Positions 48,641 through 59,635 of a stretch of 64,000 nucleotides of DNA are shown in pieces. The stretch's first letter is position 1. Every line of letters begins with the position of its first letter. Both the position numbers and the translations under genes were made by a program. The stretch comes from Tetracladium setigerum (Eukaryota > Ascomycota > Leotiomycetes > Helotiales): assembly GCA_031472005.1 (NCBI GenBank), contig PZJY01000005.1:1178001-1242000 (forward strand), written 5' to 3'. Below the pieces are notes generated by a model. It was not told the DNA's origin and did no database searches. It saw only the letters and a list, made by a program, of their open reading frames with translations.

Positions 48641-49990
48641 GTCAACTCCTAGCCAGTAGTTACATACTGTTCCCTTCATCCCCCCCAGTCCAAGTGCCCA
48701 CACCTAGGTAGTAGTTAATATTACCTACCTACTTATCCGACACATTATACCATTCGACCAACTAAACCAAAAATTCAATCCTCACTTGTATCACCTTGAA
48801 ATCTAACTTTTGTTGCACGTCGCATTTTGGTTCGGTCCGGTTGTGGTACTGTTCTGCTGCTGCTCTGCTGCTGCTCGGGTGCTGTTTAGGCGACTGTTCT
48901 GATGTTACCAGCTTCAACCAGGCCAAAAAAACATGTCAATTCTCACTTAGTCACTTTTGGAAATATTTTTTGCATGTCGCATTTTGAACCGGTCCTGTTC
49001 TTGTAAGATTGCTATCCTGGTGTCGTTCTCGCTAAACTCCTAGCCAGCCAGGACACATTTTACCCTCTTATCCTATCGTATACATTACACTAACCGGAAA
49101 ATTCATTCCTTTCTTATAACTTAGATTTTGAATATTTTGTTTTACGTCGCAATTTACATCAGTGCCGTTCTGGTCTCGTTCTGGTGTGTGTTGCTACTTT
49201 CAACCAAGCAGAAAAGTCAAACCTCACTAGTTACTTTTTTTAAAGACTTTGTTGCACGTCGTTTTTTCATCGGCGCGGTTCCAGTATGATCCTGTAGTTG
49301 TTTAGGTACTGTTCGGGTGCTATTATGAGTTATACTCTCTCTCCTTTTTCATCATCTCCCATGAACCCTCAAGCCAACACAATATCCACAAGTTGCATAC
49401 ATCTTCCGTTCATATCTTACACATCACATGATTCAATTGAGAATTCTACCATTGCTATATCACTTTAAACTCTGAATATTTTGTTGCACGTCGCATTTTG
49501 TGTCGGTGCTGTTCGAGGTGCTGTTCGGGTGTGTATCACCTTCAACCAAGCAACAAGTTCAATCCTCACTTTGTTGCACGTCGCATTTTGCACCAGTGCT
49601 GTTCGGTTCTGTACTGGGGTGCTGTTCTAGTGTTTTATCTCCACTTCATCAATTCTCGCCAAATCCTAGCCAGTAAGTACCCTCATCCCATCTTACCCAT
49701 CACATCTAACTAGGTAACCAAGAAAGTTAATCCCCACTTATATTACCTTGAATTCTAAATGATTTTGTTGCATATCGCATTTTGCGTCGGTCTGGTTCTG
49801 GTGCGGTCGTCCTGTACTGTTCTGATGTTACATATACTCTCCTCGTTTATCAATGTACGCACTCTGGTCTCATCCCATCTTTCACATTCAAACTATCAAA
49901 AAAAAGTCACTCCTCACTTCTCATTTTATATCCTAAATGTTTTTATACTTTTTTTGCACGTCGTATTTCACATCGGTCCGGTTCTGGTAT
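48640..49990 (+). repeat. Diverged repeat array built on a 22-nt core (TTTGTTGCACGTCGCATTTT)
   Basis: The core TTTGTTGCACGTCGCATTTT, exact or with a few changes, occurs at 48808, 48966, 49136, 49248, 49480, 49570, 49763 and 49951. Each core is followed within about 5-15 nt by a G/T-rich block of the type GTCGGTCCGGTTCTGGT-CTGTTC. Several are preceded by TTCAATCCTCACTT and ACCTTGAA-TCTAA blocks. A third block, TCCTAGCCAG, precedes some units at about 48647, 49037 and 49664. Core spacing varies from about 90 to 230 bp, which suggests a family of partial units rather than a clean tandem array. No continuous ORF, terminal repeats or polymerase motifs are seen. I do not recognise the family. Confidence 0.8.
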
Positions 49991-50955
49991 GGTTTCGAGG
50001 TTATACCGGTACTGTAGTGTTCGTCTTTGTCCCACGTGCAATGCAAGTACAAAAAGACGGTGCCGTTCCACCGCAAACGCCACATGAGTCGGTGCCGTTC
50101 CCCTGGCCCAACACTTGTTAATTATTGAAGTTATGGGTGGGGGAAAGGTGGGATGATGGCGCATCATTGATGTTACCGTGGCCGTGGGAACTGTGGTCGT
50201 GTGATTGATTTGTTAGAATTGGATTTGTGCCGTCGTCGGGATGGGATGGGATCCGGTGAATGGACTGGAAGAGTCTGAACAAATTCAGGCTAAACCAAAC
50301 ACTTCGTATAATGACATGTAGTTTTCAGAGTGACCGACTCGATAGAGGATGTAGCAAGAGGATCATCGTGAGCTTGAAGTTATTTCTGACTTACTTGAGA
50401 TTGGAGGGGTAACTTGGTAGATACAGAGCTGATGACAGCTAGAAGCGCCAAACGCACTACTGAACCATGAAGGCAGCCTATCAAACCTATTTCCCTACCT
50501 TAAACAAAGAAATAAAACCCAGCCTATCAACCAAAATCAAAAGACTTACACGTGCCAGCGGTCAAGATAAACCCCGCGACGTTAAAGCCATCTGCACATC
50601 TCCACTCCTCTTGGCATTGGATGCAGTGCGTGAGCTGCGGCGGCGTAGGGAAATACAGTCAATAATTTGGAAGCTAGCTTGAAAGCAAGACTGTTGAGAT
50701 ATACGCTGTACAATCTGAAAGAAACTTAGAACTATAAATGGACAGAAAAGTCGTGAAAGGATGAAGGATGTTTGTGGTAATAATTTGTACATTATTTCAT
50801 AATCCACCTACTTCTTCAGTCCAGCGTAATAATATATAATAAGAAAATTTCGTCCCCCGATCCCTCCATCTCTCAAAAATTCATCTCTTTTCACACTTCC
50901 TCACCAATTCTCCCCACCAATATTTCTCTTCCCCGAACATCGATCTCCTTTATAT
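49991..50955. other. Intergenic, no gene seen
   Basis: This is the 3' flank of the minus-strand secreted-protein gene. No ORF or RNA gene is supported. Confidence 0.5.
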
Positions 50956-52441
50956 TTAGGCCTGAGCGGCGGCGTTGCACTGGCTCTCTTGAGCACCACA
51001 GTCTCCAACACCTCCTGGAAGGCTGAGAGCCTTGCTGTTAACAGCATTGGCGCAAGCGTTGTTTTGAATAGCGCAAGATCTTGAGAGAGCAGCGCCGATG
51101 CCGGTGAAGGTGTTGCCGTTTACGGTGAAGGGACGGTCACCGGCGGATGAAATGACTGGTGGTGGGGGTCCACCGAGGGTTCCAGTGAAGGTTTGAACAT
51201 TGTCTGAGAAACGGGTTAGTATGGGCTATTTAGATGTGTGAAATGAGGAAACGTACTGCCAGCAGTAGGAGTAGGAGCCTCAGTTACTGCAGGGGCGGCG
51301 GAAGCGACACCAGTTGGTGCGGCGCCGGTAGCAGCTGGAGCATCGACAGTAACAGTCTAACGAGTAAGGTGTTAGTTTTCTAGTCTCTAAAATTTTTGGC
51401 GAATGATTTTGAGGGTATGCATACGGTGACAGCAGGGCAGGCAGCTCCATTATCGCCAGTGTTATCGCCAGTGGCAGGGGCAACAGTTGCAGCAGGGCAT
51501 CGACAGTGACCGTCTACAGAATAGGGTATGAGTCTCAACTCTTCAGATGGCGGGGTGAGAGTTTGAAAGAAAAAACAGGAACTTACGGTGACAGCTGGGC
51601 AAGCTGCTCCATCATCACCAACAACAGGAGCGGCGGTATCATTTCCTGCGGCTGGAGGGGTAACGACAGCAGTATCATTTCCTGCAGCTGGAGGGGTAAC
51701 AGCGCCAGCACCACCAGCGGCAGCATCAATTTCTGCGGCAGTGGCGTCCTCGACGAGAAGGTTCTTGGTGAAAATGCAGCCGACTGGGTCGTCGAGGTCA
51801 TCACAGGTATTTCCGGCTCCGGTTGGGTCTCCAATCTAATAACACACTATTAGTCCCATGTCTAATATGACTCACGGAGAACGGGGTAAGCTTACAGTTC
51901 CAGGGGCGAAAGTTCCGGCCTCCAAAGCCAATTGAGGATCAGCACCGATAGAAGCGAGTTGCTTCGCCAATTCCAAAGCAATAGCCTTGTTTCCAGCCTG
52001 AGCTCCAATGCTAGCAGGATCTTGATGTTGCTGAATAGCCTCAATCTCTGGGTTGACTGCGGGATCAGTGCAGATCACGCTTGCAGTTCCAACTCCTCCG
52101 GTATTTCGCTCAAGAGCAGCATACAAAAGCGCATCAGCTTGAGCTTGCACATCACCAGCTGCTTTGGCATTGGTGAAGGCTCGATCGGCAGTAGCCTTGT
52201 GGAGACAGTCGAGGTTTGTGATGGCTCCTGCGCCGTTGGCAGCAGCACCGTTGCCGAGAAGACCAAAGACTGGGTCGCCGATCTTATCAGGGTTGTCGAG
52301 ATTGAGCGAGGTACGGACGGAGGTGAGGAACTTTTCGTGGGAGTGTTCTTGAGGAACTTCGCGCTTGGCAACATTGACGGTTGGGCGGGCGGAGGTGAGC
52401 GCTAGGAGAGCGAAGAGGGAGAGAGAAGCGGCGGTCTTCAT
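50956..52441 (-). CDS. Secreted cell-surface protein with repeated VTVDAPAAT exons
   Basis: Exons 52441-51896, 51835-51587, 51513-51425, 51356-51257 and 51203-50956 give about 410 residues. The start MKTAASLSLFALLALTSARP is a signal peptide, followed by a KR-type processing site. The main domain (about 60-215, containing LDCLHKATADRAF and later GCIFTKNLLVEDATAAEID) belongs to a family of abundant secreted proteins in filamentous ascomycetes, often called cell-wall proteins, with no proven activity. A low-complexity Ala/Pro/Thr linker follows, in which exons 2, 3 and 4 carry near-identical ends and starts (GAACPAVT, TVTVDAPAAT). A Cys-bearing C-terminal block ends ESQCNAAAQA. Exon 3 is in frame only if the run 51495-51497 has one more base. 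A TATA-like box lies about 245 bp upstream. No GPI signal is evident. Confidence 0.85.
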
Positions 52442-52682
52442 GTTGACGGTTGGTTGGTGGTTGATCAAAAAGATGATACAAAAGGAGTAACGGTGTAAAG
52501 TTTGAATGTAAAGGACCGGCCTGGTGTGTTGTAAAAGTTGCAAAGTAGTTCTAACGTTAAAAGAATGTAAAGAACAGAAGTAGTTCACAGAACCGAGTAA
52601 GAAGCAGAAGAGCGAAGTAGAGAATGAATGTGAGAGATGGGATGAAGAAGAAAAGAGAGCTTCCAAGGAGGTCCAGAGAAGT

Positions 52683-52690
52683 ACCTTTAT
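52683..52690 (-). promoter_or_regulatory. TATA-like box of the secreted-protein gene
   Basis: The minus strand reads TATAAAGG within GATATAAAGGTAC, about 245 bp before the start codon at 52441. It fits a core promoter with a leader of about 200 nt. The position is plausible but unproven. Confidence 0.5.
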
Positions 52691-52691
52691 A

Positions 52692-53796
52692 TCAAGAAGA
52701 CTGTGCCTACCTGTCTACCCTTGGAACTCCGACGAGCCTAAACAATTCGTCTGGGCATGGCTCCTCAACCCTGTGATCCTCACAATTTCCTTCGGATCCC
52801 AAGACATGCGGCGCCAGAATCCTGGCTAAACTTGCCTCTCGCTTCATGAAAAGATGGATGCAAAACAAGTTCGCATCGAGAATCTTGAGCCTCGTCGTCC
52901 CCGCACTGGCGGATTGTAACCAGCCTCTCCTGTTCGGCGGTACTACCGATTGGACTCCATCCCATGCCATTGACTGAGATGGGATGGTTTGACCGATCAT
53001 CCGAGATGCATCGGCCTCGTGTCTCCCATCCGATACATCTAGTGATTGATTTCCAGCAAAGGCGTAGCCACCCAAAGAATGGTATAAATGGGGATTGGCT
53101 GGATAGGGGTGGTGTGGGCGCTGGAAAGCTTGATGGAACGGATGTCGTCTCGAATCTTAGCGAGACTTGTCTGAGGAACCCTGTTGTGAGACGCGCACGT
53201 GACCGTAGGGGGTCAACATCAGCGTCAGCGGCGACGACGTCTACGCGAGCAACAGTTTTGGAAGCGCCGAGAATAGTCGAATTGGAAACATGCTCTTGAA
53301 AGACGTTGGGGTATCGTGGTCATTACCGAAGGGGCTTGAGTATATTTTGAATCATACAAGTTTTCTTCCTTGATTTTTGTGCAGGAGAGTCATGGAAAGT
53401 CACGTTTCAACTGATGAGACGGACGAAAATAAGCTCCGCACTACTGACGGTAAATTCGATTGAGTTTCATCTGTTCTTTAGAATTGGAACTGGCATTGGG
53501 ACAAAGCTTAGCGACATCACTGTTTGGTCACGGCTTTGGTCAGGAGCTTTGCCTGTCACTTCGAGCCAAAGACTTTTTGTAATGTCTAAGTATTATTGAT
53601 TATTACTATTGACGCTTATAACTAGCTGTTGTCGCTCTCTATTAAAAATACTCAATATGCTCTCAACAGACTCCTTCTTTGAACCGAACGCCACAATGAT
53701 CAGATATCCCATCCTGCTACAAGAAAGAACCACAAGTGTGGAGAAGCACTTGTTGTATGCAAAACAAAAAAACAAGAAGAAGGCGCTAGAAAGAGT
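52692..53796. other. Intergenic, no gene seen
   Basis: This is the distal promoter of the secreted-protein gene and the 3' flank of the hexose transporter. Short ORFs on both strands lack family features. Confidence 0.5.
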
Positions 53797-55471
53797 TTAA
53801 ACTCTCTCGGCAACCTCGGATACAACACCAGCTTCTGGTTTCCAAGCGGCACTCTTGCGAGGGCTGACCTTCTCAAGGTACATTTGATCAACCTCCTCCA
53901 AACCACGGCCGATGGTCTCATTCACGAAAAAGTAGGTGATGAGAGCCAAGCCAATGCAAGAGATGGCAAAGACCAATCCATACCAGTACTTGATCTTGGC
54001 GACAACGAAGGTTGTGGTGAAAGAGATGACAAAGTTCAAGGTCCAGTTGGCAGAGGTGGCGAGAGCCATGGCAGGAGCACGGTAACGGGGAGGATACATC
54101 TCAGAGACGACAACCCAGACGAGTGGACCCCAAGAAACGGCAAAGGCGCAGATGAAGAGGCAGGTGAAGACAATCAAGAGCGAACCAGCAATTGGAGTCT
54201 TGGATGGGTCGGCAGAGTTGAGAGCAAAGGTTCCAGCGAATGTGTAAACAAGGAAGCAAGCCGCCATCCAGAGAGCACTGTAGCCGAGAAGCTTGCGACG
54301 GCCAACCTTCTCAACAAAAGTAAGGCCAACGATGGTGGCGGCAACGTTGACTGATGCGAGAATGATGGCAGTGATGTAGGAGTTGCTAATACCAGTAGCA
54401 CGGAAGACGGTTGTACCAAAATAAAAGAAAAAGTTTACTCCAGTCAATTGCTGGCCACCCATCAATACCATACCCAAGATCGTGCGGTAAAGCATGCGTG
54501 GACCGGTGAAGACCTCCACCAAGCGGGCTTCGCCTTGATCGACCTCCACTCGTTGTTGCTCTTCGATCTCATGGACTTCGCGGTCAATGAGAGGGGAGTC
54601 GGATGCAACGCCATTGAGACGAGCCATGATGTTGCGGGCCTCCTCGGTTTTACCATTGCGATAAAGGAATCTGGGTGACTCTGGAAGGCAGAGAATACCG
54701 ATGGCGAGGATGGTAGCCCACACGGCCGAGAGACCGTTAGGAATGCGCCATGATGAGGCGTTTACGAAAGTCTTTTCAGTGGCAAAGTTGGCCTTGCGAA
54801 TGTCAGTGAGATATATACCATTAAAAAAGAAACAAACTTACGATACAGGCTGCCCAGATACCGAGAGTGATCATGAGCTGGAAAGAGCAAATGACTACGC
54901 CTCGAATGGTCTTGGGAATGGACTCGGATTGGTACATGGGAACACTGGTAGAGAGGGCACCGATGCCGAAACCAGCAACGAGTCGTCCCACAGCAAATTG
55001 AACCCAAGTACTATTGCTGGTGACCTCAATTGCGACGCCAATAGTGTAGAGAATAGCAGAATAGAAAATGGTCTTGCGACGGCCGAGTCTGTCACAGATA
55101 CCACCAGAGCCGAGACATCCAATCAAGGTACCGATGCAAAGAATGCCGACGATGGTACCAGCGCGAATAGGATCGAACCTCCCGTCCTCGCCAAACCGAC
55201 TGATGAAGTCGGGCATGGCCAAAAAGCCTAGTGTTAAGTGAGCAAGTGCGACACGTTAGGTAGGCGAAGAGAACAAACCTCCAATTTGACCGGCCTCGTA
55301 ACCGAAGAGGAAGCCACCGATGGAAGCGCAGACTCCCATGGCAACAGCCATAAGAGTGATCTTACCCTCGGGAGTTGACTCATTGTTACGTGTAATATTG
55401 ATGGTGGAGGCTTGGGAAGTCAAGCTCTTGTCGGAGGGCGAAAGCTCCTTCGGGGAGTTAGAGGTAACCAT
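53797..55471 (-). CDS. Hexose transporter (MFS sugar porter family)
   Basis: A plasma-membrane H+/hexose symporter or facilitator of the sugar porter family. Exons 55471-55279, 55227-54842 and 54792-53797 stay in frame and give 524 residues. The cytosolic N-terminus is Ser/Thr-rich. Marks include SIGGFLFGYEAGQIGGF (segment 1), CDRLGRRKT (loop 2-3), RLVAGFGIGALSTSVPMYQSE (PS00217-like), and PESPRFLYRNGK at the end of segment 6. QQLTGVNFFFYFG in segment 7, which fits hexose transport, VGRRKLL, and FVNETIGRGLEEVD after the last segment complete the pattern. Twelve segments can be placed. The proton gradient from the H+-ATPase in this window would drive such a carrier if it is a symporter. The precise sugar is not decidable from sequence alone. 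A TATA box lies 130 bp upstream. Confidence 0.94.
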
Positions 55472-57881
55472 TGTGTAGGTGTGTAGATATTGTGGAATTG
55501 TTGTGGAATGATAGATCGAATGATGTTACGGAGGTATAATTCTGAAAAGTGAACTTGGTGATTGGTAAAGAAGAAAATGAGACGAGGCAGTGATGGCGAC
55601 TATATATATGAAATGAACAACCAACGAGTTGAAAATAGGCTTTAGTAGCAGCTTGCTACTGCTGAGTGCCATTAGATAGAAGGAGCATCCGTCTGTTCAA
55701 GAGAGGATACTAAAGAGGTGGCGCGCTTGCCAACGAACTTACATCTAGGTAGCGGAGCTTGTACCAAAGTGGAAACTCCGACCTAGTTGTCGAGCCAGCG
55801 AACGTTATGATGGTTGCAAGAACTAACTAAATGCAGAAAATCCATGGTGAAAGATAGTAAATTAGCGTTCGTTAATCGTCTTGGTGTTCTGGATGTGGTT
55901 ATGGATGTGATGGCGGTTGGAGACCGCATGAGCTGGACGCCATGGAAACAGTCGCAACGAAAGAAACTCGACAACATCTTCTCTTTAGCATTTCAAACGT
56001 TCTTCAGCGGCTCATTTGACAAAATTCTAGTCGGAGCTTTTATTTTTAATCCACTTAAATCAGGCCTCAAATCGTTTGGAGGGATGATTCCACCTCTGTG
56101 GCATGGATTCGGGTGTGTGATAACCAGGGTTCCATCAGAAAACAGAAGTTGTCGGCACCGAATTAGTCATCCTTATTATTAGAACTCGATTTCTTCGGGT
56201 AAGAATGGACTAGAGAGTTGATGCGTATTCCTTTCGTGCCAGGTGGGAAGATTGGGACTGCGTGGAAGCGCAAACTCAACTTCAACTGGAGAGGACTTTG
56301 TGTAGAACCGACATACTCCGTTTTCCACGACCACCACGACCACTTCAACTACGTAAGTAGGTACAGTACTTACTGAGCCTCGCCGGTCGAACGATAGACG
56401 CGATATCTGCTAGTCCGAACCCTATCCAGTTGCAATTTCGAGATGTAAAAATAAAAAAATAATTGAAAAATAACAATGCCACTAATTTCGAAAGATGTAT
56501 CCGATTCTGACACGCGATGAGCGTGAAGTAACTTGAAGCCAGAGAAGCTTTTGCGTCCGCTATAGTCTCGACTAGTAGCCAAAAACACGTCGACCAATCT
56601 TTGAAATGCTACAAAAGGCAAGAGTAGCGTAATTCTAATCGCACTTCGCCATCTAAAAAAGCGGCACCGATTTAGATCATATCGTCGCGTCGGGACTTCC
56701 TGGGGAGATGAATCAGATCTATGGAACGAAACGACCCCCCAAAAAACCACAGTACAGGAGACGCGTGTAGAAAGGTTCATCATCAAGGCCGTTATTGGAG
56801 TCAATCTAGCCAGCCTGAGATATAATTAGACGCGAGAACCATCATCTGAGTCTGTTCTTCAACTAAATGACCATCGTTGTTGATGCAGGCGTGGATGAAG
56901 AGGAGGTGCGAAAGGTTCAAAGTCGCAAGAAAACTCGACGCGCTCATCCAAAATGTGACTTTTTGGTTTAATCTTCAGCAACCTTTAGAAAAATCGCAAT
57001 TCAAATTATTTTTGTCACTTAATCCTTTCAGCCCATCCTTTTCGCATTCCTTAACCTATACAAATGTATCATACAGAGTCCAACGGAAAATATCAGGTGA
57101 CCTCTCAGGAAAGACGACTCGGCTCTTCAACCTCCAGGCCACATCTCAACTTCATCTCATCACAACCAACAATCTTTTCACATGTTTCGTTTCCACAACT
57201 TCTTCATTTATATACCTCATCAACCACCAATCGCTTACCAGCTTCTATATGACTTTCATTCATGCTCAATTGAGCTACAGTACCTGCATGCACGGCGGCA
57301 CGAAAAGTTGATCGCACCGCTAATCTCATGCGGCACATCGGCGTCGTCTCTCCGCAATCCCCAGAGTATTTTATATTGCCACGACTTCGCTTGCATGGAT
57401 TTGGAGAATTTTAACACTTCATCACAAACTATTCTCTTGGAGAGCGAGTAAATTTCCTCTCAATTCTTCTTTTCAATTGTTGCCAATGATGCCAATGATG
57501 CCAATCGTTTCGTCTTAATGTTCTTTTCTTTCTCATCTTGGTCATTCCGTACCGATACAATGCACAAGTCCAGCAGCCTAGACTTTTGACCATCATTATT
57601 TTCGGAATGTCGTACCGTTTGTTACATTTCATCCTGCTCAGCTGCCTCTACCGGGCCTCGGTCATACTTATCCTCTCTTCTATTGTGTGATCTGTAATTT
57701 GTATTTGCACATCACATCTCGTGGTCACGCCCAAAATAACATGTCCCAACACCAAGGGCCACGGTATGGCAGTAAATCCCCGACAGAATACAACCAAGTT
57801 GGCTGATGTTAAAAGGAGTGAGGTATCCCCTCCCTTCTCTCCTTGTTCTATTGTTGTCTATCTCTCTCCCAACCGCACATC
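55472..57881. other. Divergent intergenic region
   Basis: About 2.4 kb between the hexose transporter (minus) and the GH6 gene (plus). No gene is supported. A GTACAGTAC palindrome lies at 56363-56371. A TGCCAATGA-type tandem triplet (TGATGCCAA) is present at 57480-57508. Regulatory sites for carbon control may lie here, but none can be asserted. Confidence 0.5.
55601..55610 (-). promoter_or_regulatory. TATA box of the hexose transporter
   Basis: The minus strand reads CATATATATA followed by GTCGCC, 130 bp before the start codon at 55471. The distance fits a fungal core promoter. Confidence 0.6.
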
Positions 57882-59161
57882 ATGAAGCTCTCATCTTTTC
57901 TCTTCCTCGCAGGTCTTGCCTCTGCCCTTCCCACCGAACTCATCACTCGAGACGCAACAGATAGCAACCCTTTCGCTAACAAGCAATACTTCGTCAACCC
58001 AACCTATGCTCAAAAGCTCGAACAGACCATCCAATCTTTCCTTGCCGTTGGAGACACCCTCAATGCAGCACGAACCCGCACCGTTCAAGGCATCAGTACA
58101 TTCGTCTGGGTAACCACCGTCGCAGGCCTCTCCAACATTGACGACGCGGTCACCGAAGCCCGTAAAGTCCAAAAGAAGACCGGCAAGAAGCAACTTGTCC
58201 AACTGGTCTTATATGACCTCCCCAGCAGAGATTGTTCAGCAGGTCACTCAGCAGGAGAGTTCCAGCTCGATAACAATGGTTTAGAACTCTACAAGACTAC
58301 ATTTGTGGATGTGTTCGCCCAGAAAGTCAAGGCAGCTAAGGATCTCACTTTCGCTGTTATCCTTGAACCAGATTCGCTCGGCAATTTGGTGACCAACCTG
58401 AACATTGGCTTGTGTGCAAGCGCTGCTCCAGCGTATGTTGAGGGCATTGCATACGCGATTGCAAAACTTCAAGCAGATAACGTGGCGCTGTATATCGATG
58501 CCGCCCACGGGGATGGTTAGGTTGGGCTGATAATCTACCACTTGGTAAATAAATTCCCTGCACCAACATTGTACTTTACAATCCTAAGAAAGTGCGCCAC
58601 TAACACTTCAAACAGCCGCCGCCGCATTCTCCAAAGTCGTCCTAGCCGCCAAAGCAATCAACAAATCTTCCAAAATTCGAGGTTTCGCTACCAACGTTTC
58701 AAACTTCGTACGTACCTTACTTCCAATCTTTGTCATCTCCCCCAAACTAACATCTCCCCAAACAGAACCCATACATCGCCAACCCCCGCGCAAACTACAC
58801 CGAATGGAACCCCTCCTACGACGAATCCCACTACGCCTCCTCCCTCTCCCCCTACCTCCGCGCACTCTCCCTCCCCGACAACTTCATCATCGACCAAGGC
58901 CGCTCCGGGCTCCAAAACCAACGAACAAGCTGGGGAGACTGGTGCAACGTCAAAGCCGGGTACGGCACTCATCCCACCTCAAACACGAACTCGAGATTCG
59001 TCGATGCGATTGTGTGGGTTAAGCCCGCTGGTGAGAGTGATGGTGCGTGTGGTGAGAGTATTGATGGCGAGAGTGCGCCGGGCGCTGGGCAGTGGTGGGA
59101 TAAATATGCGCAGCAGAGTGTGGTTTTCGCTGAGCCGGCGCTTGTGCCTACTTATATCTAG
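57882..59161 (+). CDS. GH6 cellulase (cellobiohydrolase/endoglucanase), no CBM
   Basis: A secreted beta-1,4-glucanase of glycoside hydrolase family 6, which inverts the anomeric centre. Exons 57882-58544, 58616-58707 and 58766-59161 give about 383 residues. The signal peptide MKLSSFLFLAGLASALP is followed directly by the catalytic domain; there is no carbohydrate-binding module or Ser/Thr linker. Catalytic marks are YDLPSRDC (Asp117) and EPDSLGNLVTN with the acid Asp164. IDQGRSG at about 293-299, WGDWCNVKAGYGTHP and WVKPAGESDG follow. In the last motif, Ser stands where many relatives have Cys (GECDG). As written, exon 1 stops at 58520. One more G in the run 58509-58512 restores GGWLGWADNLPL up to the splice donor. 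Exo or endo action cannot be decided from this sequence. Confidence 0.92.
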
Positions 59162-59635
59162 GAGAGATGCGTTGGGTATATTTTAAAGTTAGACAAAAAT
59201 TTGAAGTTACTTTGTACATAGATTTGGGAGATGTTAGATTGTTTATATTATTGTGAACTCTATCTTATATTAGTGCATGATGGTGTTCTTCATCCTCTAA
59301 ATATTTAATGTTACTGTACTGATTGAAACCATTTAGCGAATATTCCTGACAATCACACAGCTTTTGCAGCGGCGGACCTCTCTCATTTAAGGCCTCTCCC
59401 TCTTCTCTTCAACATAATCAGTGTGGCAAGCAGGAATGCTATTCTGCCCGGCTTCATCTTTTCGCTTCTTCACGTCAACTACACCAAACAGGAGATAGTT
59501 TCCTTTTATAATTGTCTTCACATTATTCAACTATACTGTACATACTAGTGGTATATCCTACATCACTCCAAAAGAACCTTTCCCGCCTAAGAATCGAACC
59601 AAAAGAATCGAAATTAAGATACAATCAGAATAAAA
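59162..59635. other. Convergent intergenic region
   Basis: This is the shared 3' flank of the GH6 gene and the minus-strand gene. It is A+T rich near 59180-59330 and no further feature is seen. Confidence 0.5.
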
